Below are positions 25,630 to 35,344 of a stretch of DNA of 64,000 nt, piece by piece. The notes beneath the pieces are model-generated. The model searched no databases. It saw only the letters and a list, made by a program, of their open reading frames with translations, and was not told where the DNA came from. The translations under genes and the position numbers were made by a program. The DNA comes from Stappia sp. 28M-7 (GTDB lineage: Bacteria > Pseudomonadota > Alphaproteobacteria > Rhizobiales > Stappiaceae). The number at the start of each line of letters is the position of its first letter. Position 1 is the stretch's first letter. Location: positions 496,001 through 560,000 of the forward strand of contig NZ_JACMIA010000001.1 of the NCBI RefSeq assembly GCF_014252955.1. The letters are read 5' to 3'.

Positions 25630-26172
25630 TCAGCGCGCGATCGGCGCCAGCACCATCACCATCTGGCGGCCTTCCAGACGCGGGTGGGATTCGACCTTGG
25701 CGAATTCCGCCGTCTCGTCCCGCACCTTGTTGAGCAGCGCGATGCCCAGGTCCTGGTGCGCCATTTCGCGTCCGCGGAACCGCAGGGTGACCTTCACCTT
25801 GTCGCCCTCGTCGAAGAAACGCTTCATGTTCCGCATCTTCACCTCATAATCATGGGTGTCGATGTTCGGACGCATCTTGATTTCCTTGACCTCGACGATC
25901 TTCTGGTTCTTGCGCGCCTCTGCTGCCTTCTTCTGGCTCAGGTACTTGTACCTGCCATAGTCAAGGATCTTGCAGACGGGCGGCGAAGAGTTCGGAGAAA
26001 TCTCGACAAGGTCCAGACCGGCCTCTTCGGCCATCCTCAAGGCGTCTTCCGTGGGCGTGACACCGAGGTTCTGTCCATCCTGATCGATGAGCTGGACTTC
26101 CCGAACGCGGATCTCTTGGTTTGTGCGCGGGCCTTCCTTGGTCGGCGGCGGTGCGCGGTATGGACGGCGAAT
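25630..26172 (-). CDS. infC: Translation initiation factor IF-3 with AUU start codon
   Basis: 180 aa. No ATG, GTG or TTG gives the complete protein; the first in-frame ATG is internal at 26040 and would remove the IF3 N-domain. The conserved N-terminus (RRPYRAPP, then [20 protein letters not shown]) begins at ATT 26172, 9 nt after AGGAG (26186-26182). An AUU start is the hallmark of infC in enterics, where IF3 represses its own translation by rejecting it. The C-domain shows [21 protein letters not shown] and [16 protein letters not shown]. It is the first gene of infC-rpmI-rplT. Confidence 0.95.
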   Translation of the reverse strand: MRRPYRAPPPTKEGPRTNQEIRVREVQLIDQDGQNLGVTPTEDALRMAEEAGLDLVEISPNSSPPVCKILDYGRYKYLSQKKAAEARKNQKIVEVKEIKMRPNIDTHDYEVKMRNMKRFFDEGDKVKVTLRFRGREMAHQDLGIALLNKVRDETAEFAKVESHPRLEGRQMVMVLAPIAR

Positions 26173-26603
26173 GGTCGCAATCTCCTCTAACGTTTCAACG
26201 ACTTGGCTAAACCGGCCGCAGCCGGCGACTTGCCCTGCAACACGAATACCCCGAACGCCGGGCGTCGGGGAAGCCTGTGTGCGCCGCAGGACGCCATCAC
26301 CGGAAAATCCAGTGAAAACGGCCCTGAGTCAACCGCTTTCACGCAGCGGCCGCGGGCGGCAACCCGCATCCTGCCTATTGTCACTCCAGGTTGATTGTCT
26401 TCGTGACGTATACTTTCCCGATAAATTTAGCCAACATTGAACTTTTTAAGTAATAAAATCAGAAGTTGTGCCTCTGTCCAGTATTAACGTCATGTTCAAT
26501 TCTGTCTGCAATGAACTGCATGGGGGAATGAAAAGACTGTCCGGACGTCCGCGTGCAGGAGCGCGTCACCGACAGATCATCCGTCGTTGCAGGAGAGTGT
26601 ACT
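26173..26603. other. Divergent intergenic region between infC and the chemoreceptor gene
   Basis: About 430 bp. The left part, next to infC, contains its Shine-Dalgarno and GC-rich leader. The middle (~26400-26470) is markedly AT-rich and probably holds promoters for both directions. I see no gene or clear regulator site. Confidence 0.5.
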
Positions 26604-28580
26604 GTGTCCTTCCCGTTCTTTCGCTCTGGCGTGCCGATGGCCGCCCGTGTCGGCGTGCTTGCGGCAATCGCGGTGATTGCCGTCGCCGTCCTCTCCTTCA
26701 CCCACTACGCCGGCGACAGGGGCATGAGCACGGCGCTCGACCGGCTTTCGGACAACCGTGCTCTGCAGTCGCTGGCCGCCAGCGTCGCCAACGAGACGCT
26801 GCAGATGCGCCGCCGCGAAAAGGACTTCCTGCTGCGCCGGGACGAGGCGGACGTGGCCCGCTACAACGCGTCCGTCGCAACCGCGCTCGAGGAACTGGAT
26901 GCCATGACCCGGCTCGATGCGGCCGCCCCCGTGCTCGACCGTATCGATACGGTCCGCAGCGAGGTCGAGGCCCATCGCGACCAGTTCGCCAAGGTCGTCG
27001 AGGCGTATCGCGTCATGGGCTTCGACGAGAAGAGCGGCCTGCAGGGTGAACTGCGCGGTGCCGTGCATGCGGCCGAAACGCAGCTGAAGGCGGCCGACCT
27101 CGACACGCTGACGGTCAAGATGCTGATGATGCGCCGGCACGAGAAGGACCTCATGCTGCGCGGCGACATGAAATATGTCGGCGAGGTCGAGGCCCGCCGT
27201 GCCGAGTTCGATGCGCTGCTTGCCGCCTCGCCGCTCGCGGCTGCCGAGCAGGGTGAGATCGCCAAACTGATGGATGCCTATGTCGGCGGCTTCAAGGCCT
27301 ATGCGACGATCAACGCGACCATCGGTGCCGAGACCGGCGTCCTGGCTGAGATCTTCGCGCGGCTGACGCCCGAGGTGGAAGCCGTCGAACAGGCGGCGGA
27401 GGACGGGCTTGCGGCAGCGGAAGCCGATCTTGAGGCAACCCGCGGCACGGTCTCGATCGTCTTCGTCGCCAGTGCTGTCGCCACGCTGGTCATCGCCCTT
27501 GGTCTTGCCTGGTTCCTGGGCCGTGGCATCACCCGCCCGGTGATCGGCCTCACCGGCGCAATGCGCTCGCTCGCCGATGGCGACACCTCGGTCGAGATTC
27601 CCGATGCCTCGCGGCACCTGGAGATCGGCGCGATGGCCCGCGCGGTGGAAGTGTTCCGCGCCAACGCGATCCGCAACCGCGAGCTGGAGGCCCAGCAGGC
27701 GGAAAACGAGAAGCGTGCCGCAGCCGAAAAGCGCGAGGCGATGGAGCAGCTTGCCCGCGACTTCGACGCCAGCGTCGGCCGCATCGTCGGCATGATTTCG
27801 CGGGCCTCGCACGACCTGTCGACCGCCTCGCACACCATGGCCTCCCTGTCGGAAGACGTCGACACGCGCTCGGCCAACGTCGCGGCGGCCTCCGAACAGA
27901 CCGCGGCCAATGTTCACACGGTCGCTGCTGCAACCGAGGAGATGAGCGCTTCGATCTCCGAGATCAGCGCCCAGATCCTGCGCACCTCGGACTCCACCCA
28001 GCAGGCGGCGAACGAGATCCAGCGCACGAGCGGGCAGATGGAAGCGCTTGCATCCGTTGCCAACCGCATCGGTGAGGTCGTGTCGATGATTTCCGGCATC
28101 GCCGCCCAGACCAATCTTCTGGCGCTCAACGCCACGATCGAGTCGGCCCGCGCGGGCGAAGCGGGCAAGGGCTTTGCGGTGGTCGCGGGCGAGGTCAAGG
28201 CCCTGGCCGGCGAGACCGCGAGGGCAACCGACGGCATTTCCGGGCTGGTCGCCGAGATCCAGGCCGAAACCCGCACCGCGGTTGCCGCCATCGACGGAAT
28301 CGGCCGCCTGATCTCCGACATCAACGGCACGGCAACGGCCATCGCCGCGGCGATGGAAGAGCAGGGCGCCGCCACCCGCGAGGTGTCACGCAATGTGGTC
28401 GAGGCCGCCTCGGGCAGCCGCGCGGTCTCCGATGGCATCTCGGGCGTCAGCACCGCCTCGCGCGAGAATCGTCACGCGGTGACCACGGTGACGGCCGCCG
28501 CCGAGACGCTGTCGGGTCAGTCGGAAGAGATGCGCCGGGAGGTCGAGCGCTTCCTCGCCCATATCCGAAACGCCGCCTGA
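26604..28580 (+). CDS. Methyl-accepting chemotaxis protein with HBM-like sensor domain
   Basis: 658 aa from the GTG at 26604 (GGAG 8 nt upstream). A TM helix (~13-33) is followed by a ~240-residue periplasmic helical region with two repeated motifs, [13 protein letters not shown] and [13 protein letters not shown], the mark of helical bimodular (HBM) sensors that bind organic acids in McpS-like receptors. A second TM (~285-308), HAMP and a methyl-accepting/signalling coiled coil with hairpin tip [20 protein letters not shown] follow. It binds CheA/CheW in a membrane array. The ligand is inferred only by family. It stands as a single gene. Confidence 0.93.
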   Translation: MSFPFFRSGVPMAARVGVLAAIAVIAVAVLSFTHYAGDRGMSTALDRLSDNRALQSLAASVANETLQMRRREKDFLLRRDEADVARYNASVATALEELDAMTRLDAAAPVLDRIDTVRSEVEAHRDQFAKVVEAYRVMGFDEKSGLQGELRGAVHAAETQLKAADLDTLTVKMLMMRRHEKDLMLRGDMKYVGEVEARRAEFDALLAASPLAAAEQGEIAKLMDAYVGGFKAYATINATIGAETGVLAEIFARLTPEVEAVEQAAEDGLAAAEADLEATRGTVSIVFVASAVATLVIALGLAWFLGRGITRPVIGLTGAMRSLADGDTSVEIPDASRHLEIGAMARAVEVFRANAIRNRELEAQQAENEKRAAAEKREAMEQLARDFDASVGRIVGMISRASHDLSTASHTMASLSEDVDTRSANVAAASEQTAANVHTVAAATEEMSASISEISAQILRTSDSTQQAANEIQRTSGQMEALASVANRIGEVVSMISGIAAQTNLLALNATIESARAGEAGKGFAVVAGEVKALAGETARATDGISGLVAEIQAETRTAVAAIDGIGRLISDINGTATAIAAAMEEQGAATREVSRNVVEAASGSRAVSDGISGVSTASRENRHAVTTVTAAAETLSGQSEEMRREVERFLAHIRNAA

Positions 28581-28592
28581 CGCATGCACTCT

Positions 28593-28618
28593 CCCGCTGG
28601 CGCTTGCGCGTCAGCGGG
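28593..28618. terminator. Hairpin between convergent chemoreceptor and glycosyltransferase genes
   Basis: CCCGCTG (28593-28599) and CAGCGGG (28612-28618) can pair around a GC-rich 12-nt loop. The right arm includes the glycosyltransferase stop codon. There is no T-run on either strand, so it is only a possible bidirectional terminator. Confidence 0.3.
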
Positions 28619-29783
28619 TCTTCGCCAGCCTGTCGTAGACGGCGAGCGTTGCCTCGCACATCGCCTCGACCGTGAAGTCGCGCCGCACATGGGCGAGCGC
28701 CCGTGCGGCCAGCGCCTCGCGCGCCTGCGGCGCGAGCGCCAGCATTTCGGCGAGCGCCGCGGCCAGTGCGGCGGGATCGTTCGCCGGCACGCGCCAGCCG
28801 GTGCGTTCGTCCTCGGCGACATCGGGCGGCGCCAGTACCGTCTCGGGCACGGCGCCAAGGTTCGTCGCGACCACCGGCACGCCGGCGGCCTGCGCCTCGA
28901 CGGCAGCCCGACCGAAGGCTTCCGGCTCGATCGAGGCGACCACCGCGACATCGGCCATTGCAAGGCCGGCGGCAACATCCGCACAGTGGCCGACCAGGCG
29001 CACCCGGTCTGAAAGGCCGGCGTTGGCGATTCGCGTCTTCAGCTCCGCCACATAGGTTTCCCGGCCCTGGGCATCGCCGGCCAGGATCGCCGTCCAGCCG
29101 GCGGGCGCCCCGGGCGAGGCGGCGAGCCGCGCCAGCGCGTCGATCAGCACCGTCTGGCCCTTCCAGTGGGTGAGGCGGGCAAGGTTGAGGATCACCCGCT
29201 CGCCGTCCTGAAGCCCCCAGGCGTCGGCGAGCGCCTGCCGGCGCTCGGTCGAGACCGAGGCCGGATCGAGCGCGGCAAGGTCGGAGCCGCGGTGAATGAC
29301 GGTGATGCGCTCTTTCACGAAAGGATGCCGCTCGGCGATCAGCGCGGCCGTGTAGCGGGAGTTGGCGATCACCGCATCCCCTCGGGCCATCACGGAATTA
29401 TAGAGGCCTTTCAAGGCGTTCGTCTGATTGTAGATGCCGTGATAGGTGGTGACGAAGGGAAGTTCCAGCCGCCGCGCCGCGATCAGCGCTGCCCAGGCCG
29501 GCGCCCGCGAGCGGGCATGGATCAGGTCCACCCCTTCCTTGCGGGCAAGGCGCGTCAGCGCGCCGGCATTGCGCCAGATCCACAGCGGCGACTTTCGCGC
29601 CACCGGCAGGGTCACATGCTCGCCGCCGACAGCCTCCAGCTCCGCCACCAGACGGCCGCCGCGGCTGGCGACGATGGCCCGGTGCCCGGCCGCCACGAGC
29701 GCCCGCGCCACGTCCACTGTCGTGCGTTCGGCGCCGCCCGTCTGAAGGTCCGGAATGACTTGCAGCACGGTTCGGCGGGTCAC
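28611..29783 (-). CDS. GT4-type glycosyltransferase
   Basis: 390 aa from a GTG at 29783 with AGGAG 6 nt upstream. It has a GT-B fold: the N-terminal domain with LQVIPDLQTGGAERTTVDVA and the C-terminal donor-binding half with LARLTHWKGQTVLIDALARL and EPEAFGRAAVEAQAAGVPVV. Such enzymes add sugars to lipopolysaccharide, exopolysaccharide or lipids using nucleotide sugars. It stands alone, divergent from the alpha/beta hydrolase, with no polysaccharide cluster around it, so donor and acceptor are unknown. Confidence 0.92.
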   Translation of the reverse strand: MTRRTVLQVIPDLQTGGAERTTVDVARALVAAGHRAIVASRGGRLVAELEAVGGEHVTLPVARKSPLWIWRNAGALTRLARKEGVDLIHARSRAPAWAALIAARRLELPFVTTYHGIYNQTNALKGLYNSVMARGDAVIANSRYTAALIAERHPFVKERITVIHRGSDLAALDPASVSTERRQALADAWGLQDGERVILNLARLTHWKGQTVLIDALARLAASPGAPAGWTAILAGDAQGRETYVAELKTRIANAGLSDRVRLVGHCADVAAGLAMADVAVVASIEPEAFGRAAVEAQAAGVPVVATNLGAVPETVLAPPDVAEDERTGWRVPANDPAALAAALAEMLALAPQAREALAARALAHVRRDFTVEAMCEATLAVYDRLAKTR

Positions 29784-29916
29784 GAGGGCTCCTATCGGAT
29801 GGGGCAAGCGAAAGCCCGGCGCGGACTTTTCAAGGCACGCGAGCTGTGCCACATCGGGCGGCAATCAGGCAAGACACTCAGACCAAGACACTCAGGCAAG
29901 GCAGGCGGAGGCAGCA

Positions 29917-30735
29917 ATGGACGGGCAGGCTCAGGATCAGGTGCGCCATATCGAGGTCGGCGCCGACAGGCGGCGCATCGCCGTGCTGCGCGAGGAGGGC
30001 GAACCCGGCCGCTGCGGCGTCCTGTGGCTTTCCGGCTTCAAGTCGGACATGGCCGGCACGAAGGCCGAAGAACTGGCCGCATGGGCCCGCTCGACGGGCC
30101 GCGCCGTGACCCGTCTCGACTATTCCGGCCACGGCGTCTCGGACGGCGAGTTCGAGGACGGCACGATCTCGCGCTGGGCCGAGGAGGCGCTGGCCGTGCA
30201 TGCCGCCTTCTGCCGCGAGCCGACCATCGTTGTCGGCTCGTCCATGGGCGGCTGGATCGCCCTGCTGCTGGCCCGGGCGCTGGTCGCCCGGCCGGTTGAG
30301 GCCGCGCCGCTTGCCGGCATGGTGCTGATCGCCCCGGCGCCGGACTTCACCGAAGAGCTGATGTGGAAGCACGAGTTCACCGACGAGATCCGCGAGACGA
30401 TCCTGCGCGAGGGCCGTTTCGAGCGCCCGTCCGAATATGACGACAGCCCGTATGTGATCACCCGCGCCCTGATCGAGGACGGCCGCGACAACCTGCTGCT
30501 CGGCGGCCTCATCGAGACCGGTTGCCCCGTCACCATACTGCAGGGCCAGCGCGACGATGCCGTGCCCTGGCGCCATGCGCTGCGGCTGACCGAATGCTTG
30601 GCGCTGGACGATGTGGTGCTGACCCTGATCAAGGACGGCGACCACCGGCTCTCGCGTCCGCAGGACATCGAGCGGCTGATCGCTGCTGTCGAGGTGCGGG
30701 CGAGCGAAGCCGAGGCCGGCGCCGGCGGCGCCTGA
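29917..30735 (+). CDS. Alpha/beta hydrolase
   Basis: 272 aa from the ATG at 29917 (GGCGGAGG upstream). The catalytic triad is visible: Ser in VVGSSMGGWIAL, Asp in ILQGQRDDAVPW and His in KDGDHRLSRPQD; the oxyanion region is LSGFKSDMAGTKA with LDYSGHGVSDG. The pattern resembles carboxylesterase or thioesterase members of the ABHD10/BioH-like group. It is cytoplasmic, and its substrate is unknown. Confidence 0.9.
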   Translation: MDGQAQDQVRHIEVGADRRRIAVLREEGEPGRCGVLWLSGFKSDMAGTKAEELAAWARSTGRAVTRLDYSGHGVSDGEFEDGTISRWAEEALAVHAAFCREPTIVVGSSMGGWIALLLARALVARPVEAAPLAGMVLIAPAPDFTEELMWKHEFTDEIRETILREGRFERPSEYDDSPYVITRALIEDGRDNLLLGGLIETGCPVTILQGQRDDAVPWRHALRLTECLALDDVVLTLIKDGDHRLSRPQDIERLIAAVEVRASEAEAGAGGA

Positions 30736-30918
30736 CCCGGACGGACGGGTGAGGGCAGGGCTGCTGCATTGCTATGCCTGTTCTTTTTGCAGGACGGGTC
30801 ATCGCTTTGTCTTATTTCGCGCAAAGGCTTGAGCAGGCATGATCGGTCCTGCGCAGCCGGCCGGGGAGCGCCCCGCGGGTGAACGCGCGGGCGGACAGCA
30901 AGCGGAGGCACGCAATCC

Positions 30919-31956
30919 ATGGCAGCAGCACGCAGGCGTTTCATCCTGGCGATCGACGGAGGCGGCATTCGCGGACTGATCCCGCTGCGGATCCTCGAGA
31001 CGCTGGAAGCGCGGCTGCGCATGCTGGGCAAGACCGAACCGCTCCATCGCTATTTCGACATGATCGGCGGCAGTTCCACGGGCGGGCTCATTGCCGCGGG
31101 CCTTGCCGCACCGCGTCCGGACGACACCAGCGGTGCGCCGGCGGCCAGCATTTCGGACCTGCGCCGCTTCTTCGAGGTGGAGGCGCGCGAGGTCTTCCGC
31201 CGCAAGAGCCTGTTCGAGCGGTTCGTTGCCAACCCGCGTGCGATTCTCGACGAACGCTACGACGAACGGCCGCTGGAACGCATCCTCAAGGAGCAGCTCG
31301 GCTGGACCTCGCTGCAGTCGGCGCTGACCCGCGTGGTGCTGACGGCCTACGATCTCGGCCGCCGCGAGGCGGTGTTCATGACGAACGGGCGCCAGAGCGA
31401 CGGCAGCCGGCCGGACGACTACTATTTCTGGCAGGCGGTGCGGGCGACCACGGCCGCTCCGGTCTATTTCGAGCCGATGCGCGCGGAAAACCTGACCCAT
31501 GGCGACGAGCGCACGCTGATCGACGGCGGCGTGGTGATGAACAACCCGGTGCTGGCGGTCTGGCTGGAGGCGATGAAGCTCGGCTGGAAGCCGGAGGAGA
31601 TCACCATCCTGTCGCTGGGAACCGGCGCCGATACCCGACGCTCCTGGAGCTTCCGCGAGGCCGCGTCCTGGGGGCCTCTCGGCTGGCTGCTGCCGGCGAA
31701 CGGCGTGCCGCTGCTCTCCGTTCTCTCGCACGGCCAGGCGACCACCGCCGCCTATCAGGCGCAGCGCCTGCTGCCGGCCGCCGGTATCGGCGAGGTGGTG
31801 CGTCTCGACGGCGACCTGCCGGCGGGGGCGGAAGCGATCGACAACACCCGTCCGGGCAACATCATCGAGCTGAACGGCGTTGCCGACCGGATCATCCGCG
31901 ACAACACGCTGCTGCTCGACCGGTTGGCGCAGGAGATGAGCGAGTGGCCGGAATAG
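30919..31956 (+). CDS. Patatin-like phospholipase
   Basis: 345 aa with the patatin Ser-Asp dyad: oxyanion hole DGGGIRGLIPL near the N-terminus, nucleophile Ser in GGSSTGGL and Asp in LIDGGVVMNNP. Patatins hydrolyse acyl groups of lipids. There is no signal peptide, so it acts in the cytoplasm or at the inner membrane face. It stands alone between the hydrolase and mepA. Patatin effectors occur in CBASS defence, but no cyclase or cap gene lies nearby, so a housekeeping lipid role is more likely. Confidence 0.92.
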   Translation: MAAARRRFILAIDGGGIRGLIPLRILETLEARLRMLGKTEPLHRYFDMIGGSSTGGLIAAGLAAPRPDDTSGAPAASISDLRRFFEVEAREVFRRKSLFERFVANPRAILDERYDERPLERILKEQLGWTSLQSALTRVVLTAYDLGRREAVFMTNGRQSDGSRPDDYYFWQAVRATTAAPVYFEPMRAENLTHGDERTLIDGGVVMNNPVLAVWLEAMKLGWKPEEITILSLGTGADTRRSWSFREAASWGPLGWLLPANGVPLLSVLSHGQATTAAYQAQRLLPAAGIGEVVRLDGDLPAGAEAIDNTRPGNIIELNGVADRIIRDNTLLLDRLAQEMSEWPE

Positions 31957-31996
31957 CGAGTGTTCGCCCCGCACCGCGTCCTTTTTGGATTTATGG

Positions 31997-32012
31997 TTAA
32001 CCGTTCGTAAAC
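31997..32012 (+). promoter_or_regulatory. Candidate CtrA box upstream of mepA
   Basis: TTAA-CCGTTCG-TAAAC matches the alphaproteobacterial CtrA full site TTAA-N7-TTAAC with one mismatch. It lies 80 bp before the mepA start. Cell-cycle control of a murein endopeptidase would make sense, but binding is inferred. Confidence 0.45.
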
Positions 32013-32091
32013 GCTCCGGCGCGAGACTGGATATGACCCTCGGCGCAGTGTGCCGGCGGGCAGGGCCAGCGCGGAACGAAAGGAGCCGGCC

Positions 32092-33396
32092 ATGACACGC
32101 ATGCGTGCATCAGCCATGTCCTCGAGCAACCGGTCTTGCGGAGCTACGCCGCACCGCGACCGCCGACCGCTCCTGCTCGCGCTCCTGGCCTCCGCCTCCA
32201 TCGCGGGCCTTGCTCTCCTCTTGCCGGCGCCCGCGGGCGCTGCTCCCCTGCCGCGCGAGAAGCCGGCGAGCCTGATCGCCGCCGAGGCCATGTCGCGGCT
32301 TGAGGAACGGCGGGTCACGACGACGCGCGTCCTGCCGGCGACCGATATCGGCGGCCTCGTCGATGCGCGAACCGGCGCCGTCGCGCCGGCTGCCCCGTCC
32401 GGCGAGGTCTATTCCAGCTTCGCATCTCCGCCTTTGCCGCGTCCGGCCCCGGCGGAGCGTCCTGTGGCGGTTGCCGCCGCGCCCATGCAGCTGCTCTCCG
32501 CCCCGCCTTCCGCTTCGCAGGCGGCCGTGTCGCAGCCCGCCCTGTCGCCCGCCGCCGTGCGGCCGACCGCCGTTGCCAAGGAGCTTTTCGGCGCCATGCG
32601 CGCGCCCGCGCCGCTGGCCGCCCGGTCCATCGGCTCCTATGCCAAGGGCTGCCTTGCCGGGGCGACGGCGCTCGCCGTCGACGGGCCGGCCTGGCAGGTC
32701 ATGCGCCTGTCGCGCAACCGCAACTGGGGCCACCCGCAGCTGATCGACATGTTGCAGCGCCTGGCCGGCGACGCGCCGGCGCTCGGCTGGAACGGCCTGC
32801 TCGTCGGCGATCTCGCTCAGCCGCGCGGCGGGCCGATGATCTCCGGCCATGCCAGCCACCAGATCGGTCTCGATGCGGACATCTGGCTGACGCCGATGCC
32901 GGACCGCACGCTGTCGCGCGAGGAGCGCGAGAGCATGTCGGCCGTCTCCATGCTGAAAGGTTCGTCCGAACTGCCGGGCGCCGACCGGGGCGTCGATCCG
33001 GCGAAATGGAGCGCCTCGCGCGCGCGGCTCATCCGCCGTGCCGCGCAGGACCCGCGCGTCTCGCGCATCTTCGTCCATCCCGGCATCAAGCAGGCGCTGT
33101 GCCGCTTCGAGACCGGCGAGCGCGGCTGGCTGCGCAAGGTCCGGCCCTGGTGGGGGCACCACTATCACTTCCATGTGCGCATCGCCTGTCCCGAGGGCAG
33201 CATCGGCTGCAAGGACCAGGACGCACCGCCGCCGGGAGACGGCTGCGGCCAGGAACTGGCCTGGTGGCTGTCCGACGAGCCCTGGGTGCCGAAAAAGCCG
33301 AAAAAGACCGACAAGCCGGCCGCACCCGCGAAGAAGAAGCAGATGACGCTGGCGGCCCTGCCCAAGGCCTGCACCGAGGTTCTGGTGGCGCGGTAG
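32092..33396 (+). CDS. mepA: Penicillin-insensitive murein endopeptidase
   Basis: 434 aa from the ATG at 32092 with AGGAG 6 nt upstream. A signal peptide (RRPLLLALLASASIAGLALL then PAPAGA) is followed by a ~120-residue Pro/Ala-rich stalk. The MepA domain (~185-395) has zinc motifs SGHASHQIGLDADIW and WWGHHYHFHVRIACP. It cuts D-Ala-meso-DAP cross-links in peptidoglycan in the periplasm. A Lys/Pro tail ends the protein. A candidate CtrA box lies upstream. Confidence 0.95.
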   Translation: MTRMRASAMSSSNRSCGATPHRDRRPLLLALLASASIAGLALLLPAPAGAAPLPREKPASLIAAEAMSRLEERRVTTTRVLPATDIGGLVDARTGAVAPAAPSGEVYSSFASPPLPRPAPAERPVAVAAAPMQLLSAPPSASQAAVSQPALSPAAVRPTAVAKELFGAMRAPAPLAARSIGSYAKGCLAGATALAVDGPAWQVMRLSRNRNWGHPQLIDMLQRLAGDAPALGWNGLLVGDLAQPRGGPMISGHASHQIGLDADIWLTPMPDRTLSREERESMSAVSMLKGSSELPGADRGVDPAKWSASRARLIRRAAQDPRVSRIFVHPGIKQALCRFETGERGWLRKVRPWWGHHYHFHVRIACPEGSIGCKDQDAPPPGDGCGQELAWWLSDEPWVPKKPKKTDKPAAPAKKKQMTLAALPKACTEVLVAR

Positions 33397-33519
33397 ACGG
33401 ACCCGCGCGCCGCTCTTCGGCATCTTGTCCGTGGCGGCGTGGACCCGTCCTTGTCTTTTTCGATGATGCGCCGCGCAATCCGCTTTGCCGGCGCATCCGG
33501 CGATGGTAAATGGGCGCGC

Positions 33520-35325
33520 ATGAGCACGCAGAAAATCTCCGACATCCGCAACTTTTCCATCGTGGCGCATATCGACCACGGCAAGTCGACGCTGGCCGAC
33601 CGTCTGATCCAGATGACGGGCACGCTGACCGAGCGTGAGATGAAGGAGCAGGTGCTCGATTCGATGGACATCGAGCGCGAGCGCGGCATCACCATCAAGG
33701 CGCAGACCGTGCGCCTGATCTACAACGCCAAGGACGGCAAGCAGTACAAGCTGAACCTCATCGACACGCCGGGTCACGTCGACTTCGCCTATGAGGTCTC
33801 GCGCTCGCTGGCCGCCTGCGAGGGATCGCTGCTGGTCGTCGATGCCAGCCAGGGCGTCGAGGCGCAGACGCTCGCCAACGTCTACCAGGCCATCGACAAC
33901 GATCACGAGATCGTGCCGGTGCTCAATAAGGTCGACCTGCCGGCGGCCGAGCCCGAGCGCGTCAAGGAGCAGATCGAGGACGTGATCGGCCTCGACGCCT
34001 CCGAAGCGGTGATGATTTCGGCCAAGACGGGCCTCGGCGTCGAGAACGTGCTGGAGGCGATCGTCAACCGCCTGCCCGCGCCGGAAGGCGATCCGGGTGC
34101 GCCGCTGAAGGCGCTGCTGGTCGACAGCTGGTACGACGCCTATCTCGGCGTGATGGTGCTGGTGCGCATCATCGACGGCTCGATGAAGAAGGGCCAGAAG
34201 GTCAAGATGATGGGCACGGGCGCGGCCTACGAGATCGACCGGGTCGGCGTCATGACGCCGAAATTCCTGTCGGTCGACGGCCTTGGCCCCGGCGAGATCG
34301 GCGTCATCACTGCCTCGATCAAGGAAGTGGCGGACACGCGCGTCGGCGACACGATCACCGACGACCGTAAGCCCTGCGCGCAGGCGCTGCCCGGCTTCAA
34401 GCCGGCGCAGCCGGTGGTGTTCTGCGGTCTCTTCCCGGTCGATGCCAACGACTTCGAGGACCTGCGCGCGGCGATGGGCAAGCTGCGCCTGAACGATGCC
34501 AGCTTCTCTTTCGAGATGGAGACCTCGGCGGCGCTCGGCTTCGGCTTCCGCTGCGGCTTCCTCGGCCTGTTGCATCTGGAAATCGTCCAGGAGCGTCTGG
34601 AGCGCGAATTCGATCTCGACCTGATCGCCACCGCGCCTTCGGTCGTCTATCGCATGCACCTGACCGACGGCACGCTGAAGGAACTGCACAACCCGGCCGA
34701 CATGCCGGATCCGGTGAAGATCGACACGATCGAGGAGCCGTGGATCCGCGCCACGATCATGACGCCGGACGAGTATCTCGGCGCGATCCTGACGCTCTGC
34801 CAGGAGCGGCGCGGCGTGCAGGTCGACCTCAACTATGTCGGCAGCCGCGCCATGGTCACCTACGACCTGCCGCTGAACGAGGTGGTGTTCGACTTCTACG
34901 ACCGGCTGAAGTCGATCTCGAAGGGCTACGCCTCCTTCGACTACCAGATTACCGACTATCGCGAGGGCGACCTCGTGCGCATGTCGATCCTGGTCAATGC
35001 CGAGCCGGTCGATGCGCTTTCCGTGCTGGTCCACCGCTCGCAGGCCGAGCGGCGCGGCCGCGCCATGTGCGAGAAACTCAAGGATCTGATCCCGCGGCAC
35101 ATGTTCAAGATCCCGATCCAGGCGGCCATCGGCGCCAGGGTCATCGCCCGCGAGACCATCGCGGCCCTTCGCAAGGACGTGACCGCCAAGTGCTATGGCG
35201 GCGACGCGACGCGCAAGCGCAAGCTTCTGGAAAAGCAGAAGGAAGGCAAGAAGCGCATGCGTCAGTTCGGCAAGGTGGAGATCCCGCAGGAAGCCTTCAT
35301 CAAGGCCCTGAAGATGGATTCCTGA
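33520..35325 (+). CDS. lepA: Elongation factor 4 (LepA)
   Basis: 601 aa from the ATG at 33520, which gives the standard EF4 N-terminus ([20 protein letters not shown]). GTPase motifs are AHIDHGKST (G1), RGITIKAQT (G2), DTPGHVDF (G3) and NKVDLP (G4). Domains II, III, V and the EF4-specific C-terminal domain follow, including [20 protein letters not shown]. It is a ribosome-associated GTPase that aids initiation or back-translocation. The frame is open further upstream but without a better start. Confidence 0.97.
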   Translation: MSTQKISDIRNFSIVAHIDHGKSTLADRLIQMTGTLTEREMKEQVLDSMDIERERGITIKAQTVRLIYNAKDGKQYKLNLIDTPGHVDFAYEVSRSLAACEGSLLVVDASQGVEAQTLANVYQAIDNDHEIVPVLNKVDLPAAEPERVKEQIEDVIGLDASEAVMISAKTGLGVENVLEAIVNRLPAPEGDPGAPLKALLVDSWYDAYLGVMVLVRIIDGSMKKGQKVKMMGTGAAYEIDRVGVMTPKFLSVDGLGPGEIGVITASIKEVADTRVGDTITDDRKPCAQALPGFKPAQPVVFCGLFPVDANDFEDLRAAMGKLRLNDASFSFEMETSAALGFGFRCGFLGLLHLEIVQERLEREFDLDLIATAPSVVYRMHLTDGTLKELHNPADMPDPVKIDTIEEPWIRATIMTPDEYLGAILTLCQERRGVQVDLNYVGSRAMVTYDLPLNEVVFDFYDRLKSISKGYASFDYQITDYREGDLVRMSILVNAEPVDALSVLVHRSQAERRGRAMCEKLKDLIPRHMFKIPIQAAIGARVIARETIAALRKDVTAKCYGGDATRKRKLLEKQKEGKKRMRQFGKVEIPQEAFIKALKMDS

Positions 35326-35344
35326 TCCCGCGTCCCGTCGCCGC

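Noticed and set aside
30919-31956. Patatin as a CBASS effector
   Set aside because: No cyclase, Cap2/Cap3 or other defence gene is adjacent, and base composition matches the backbone.
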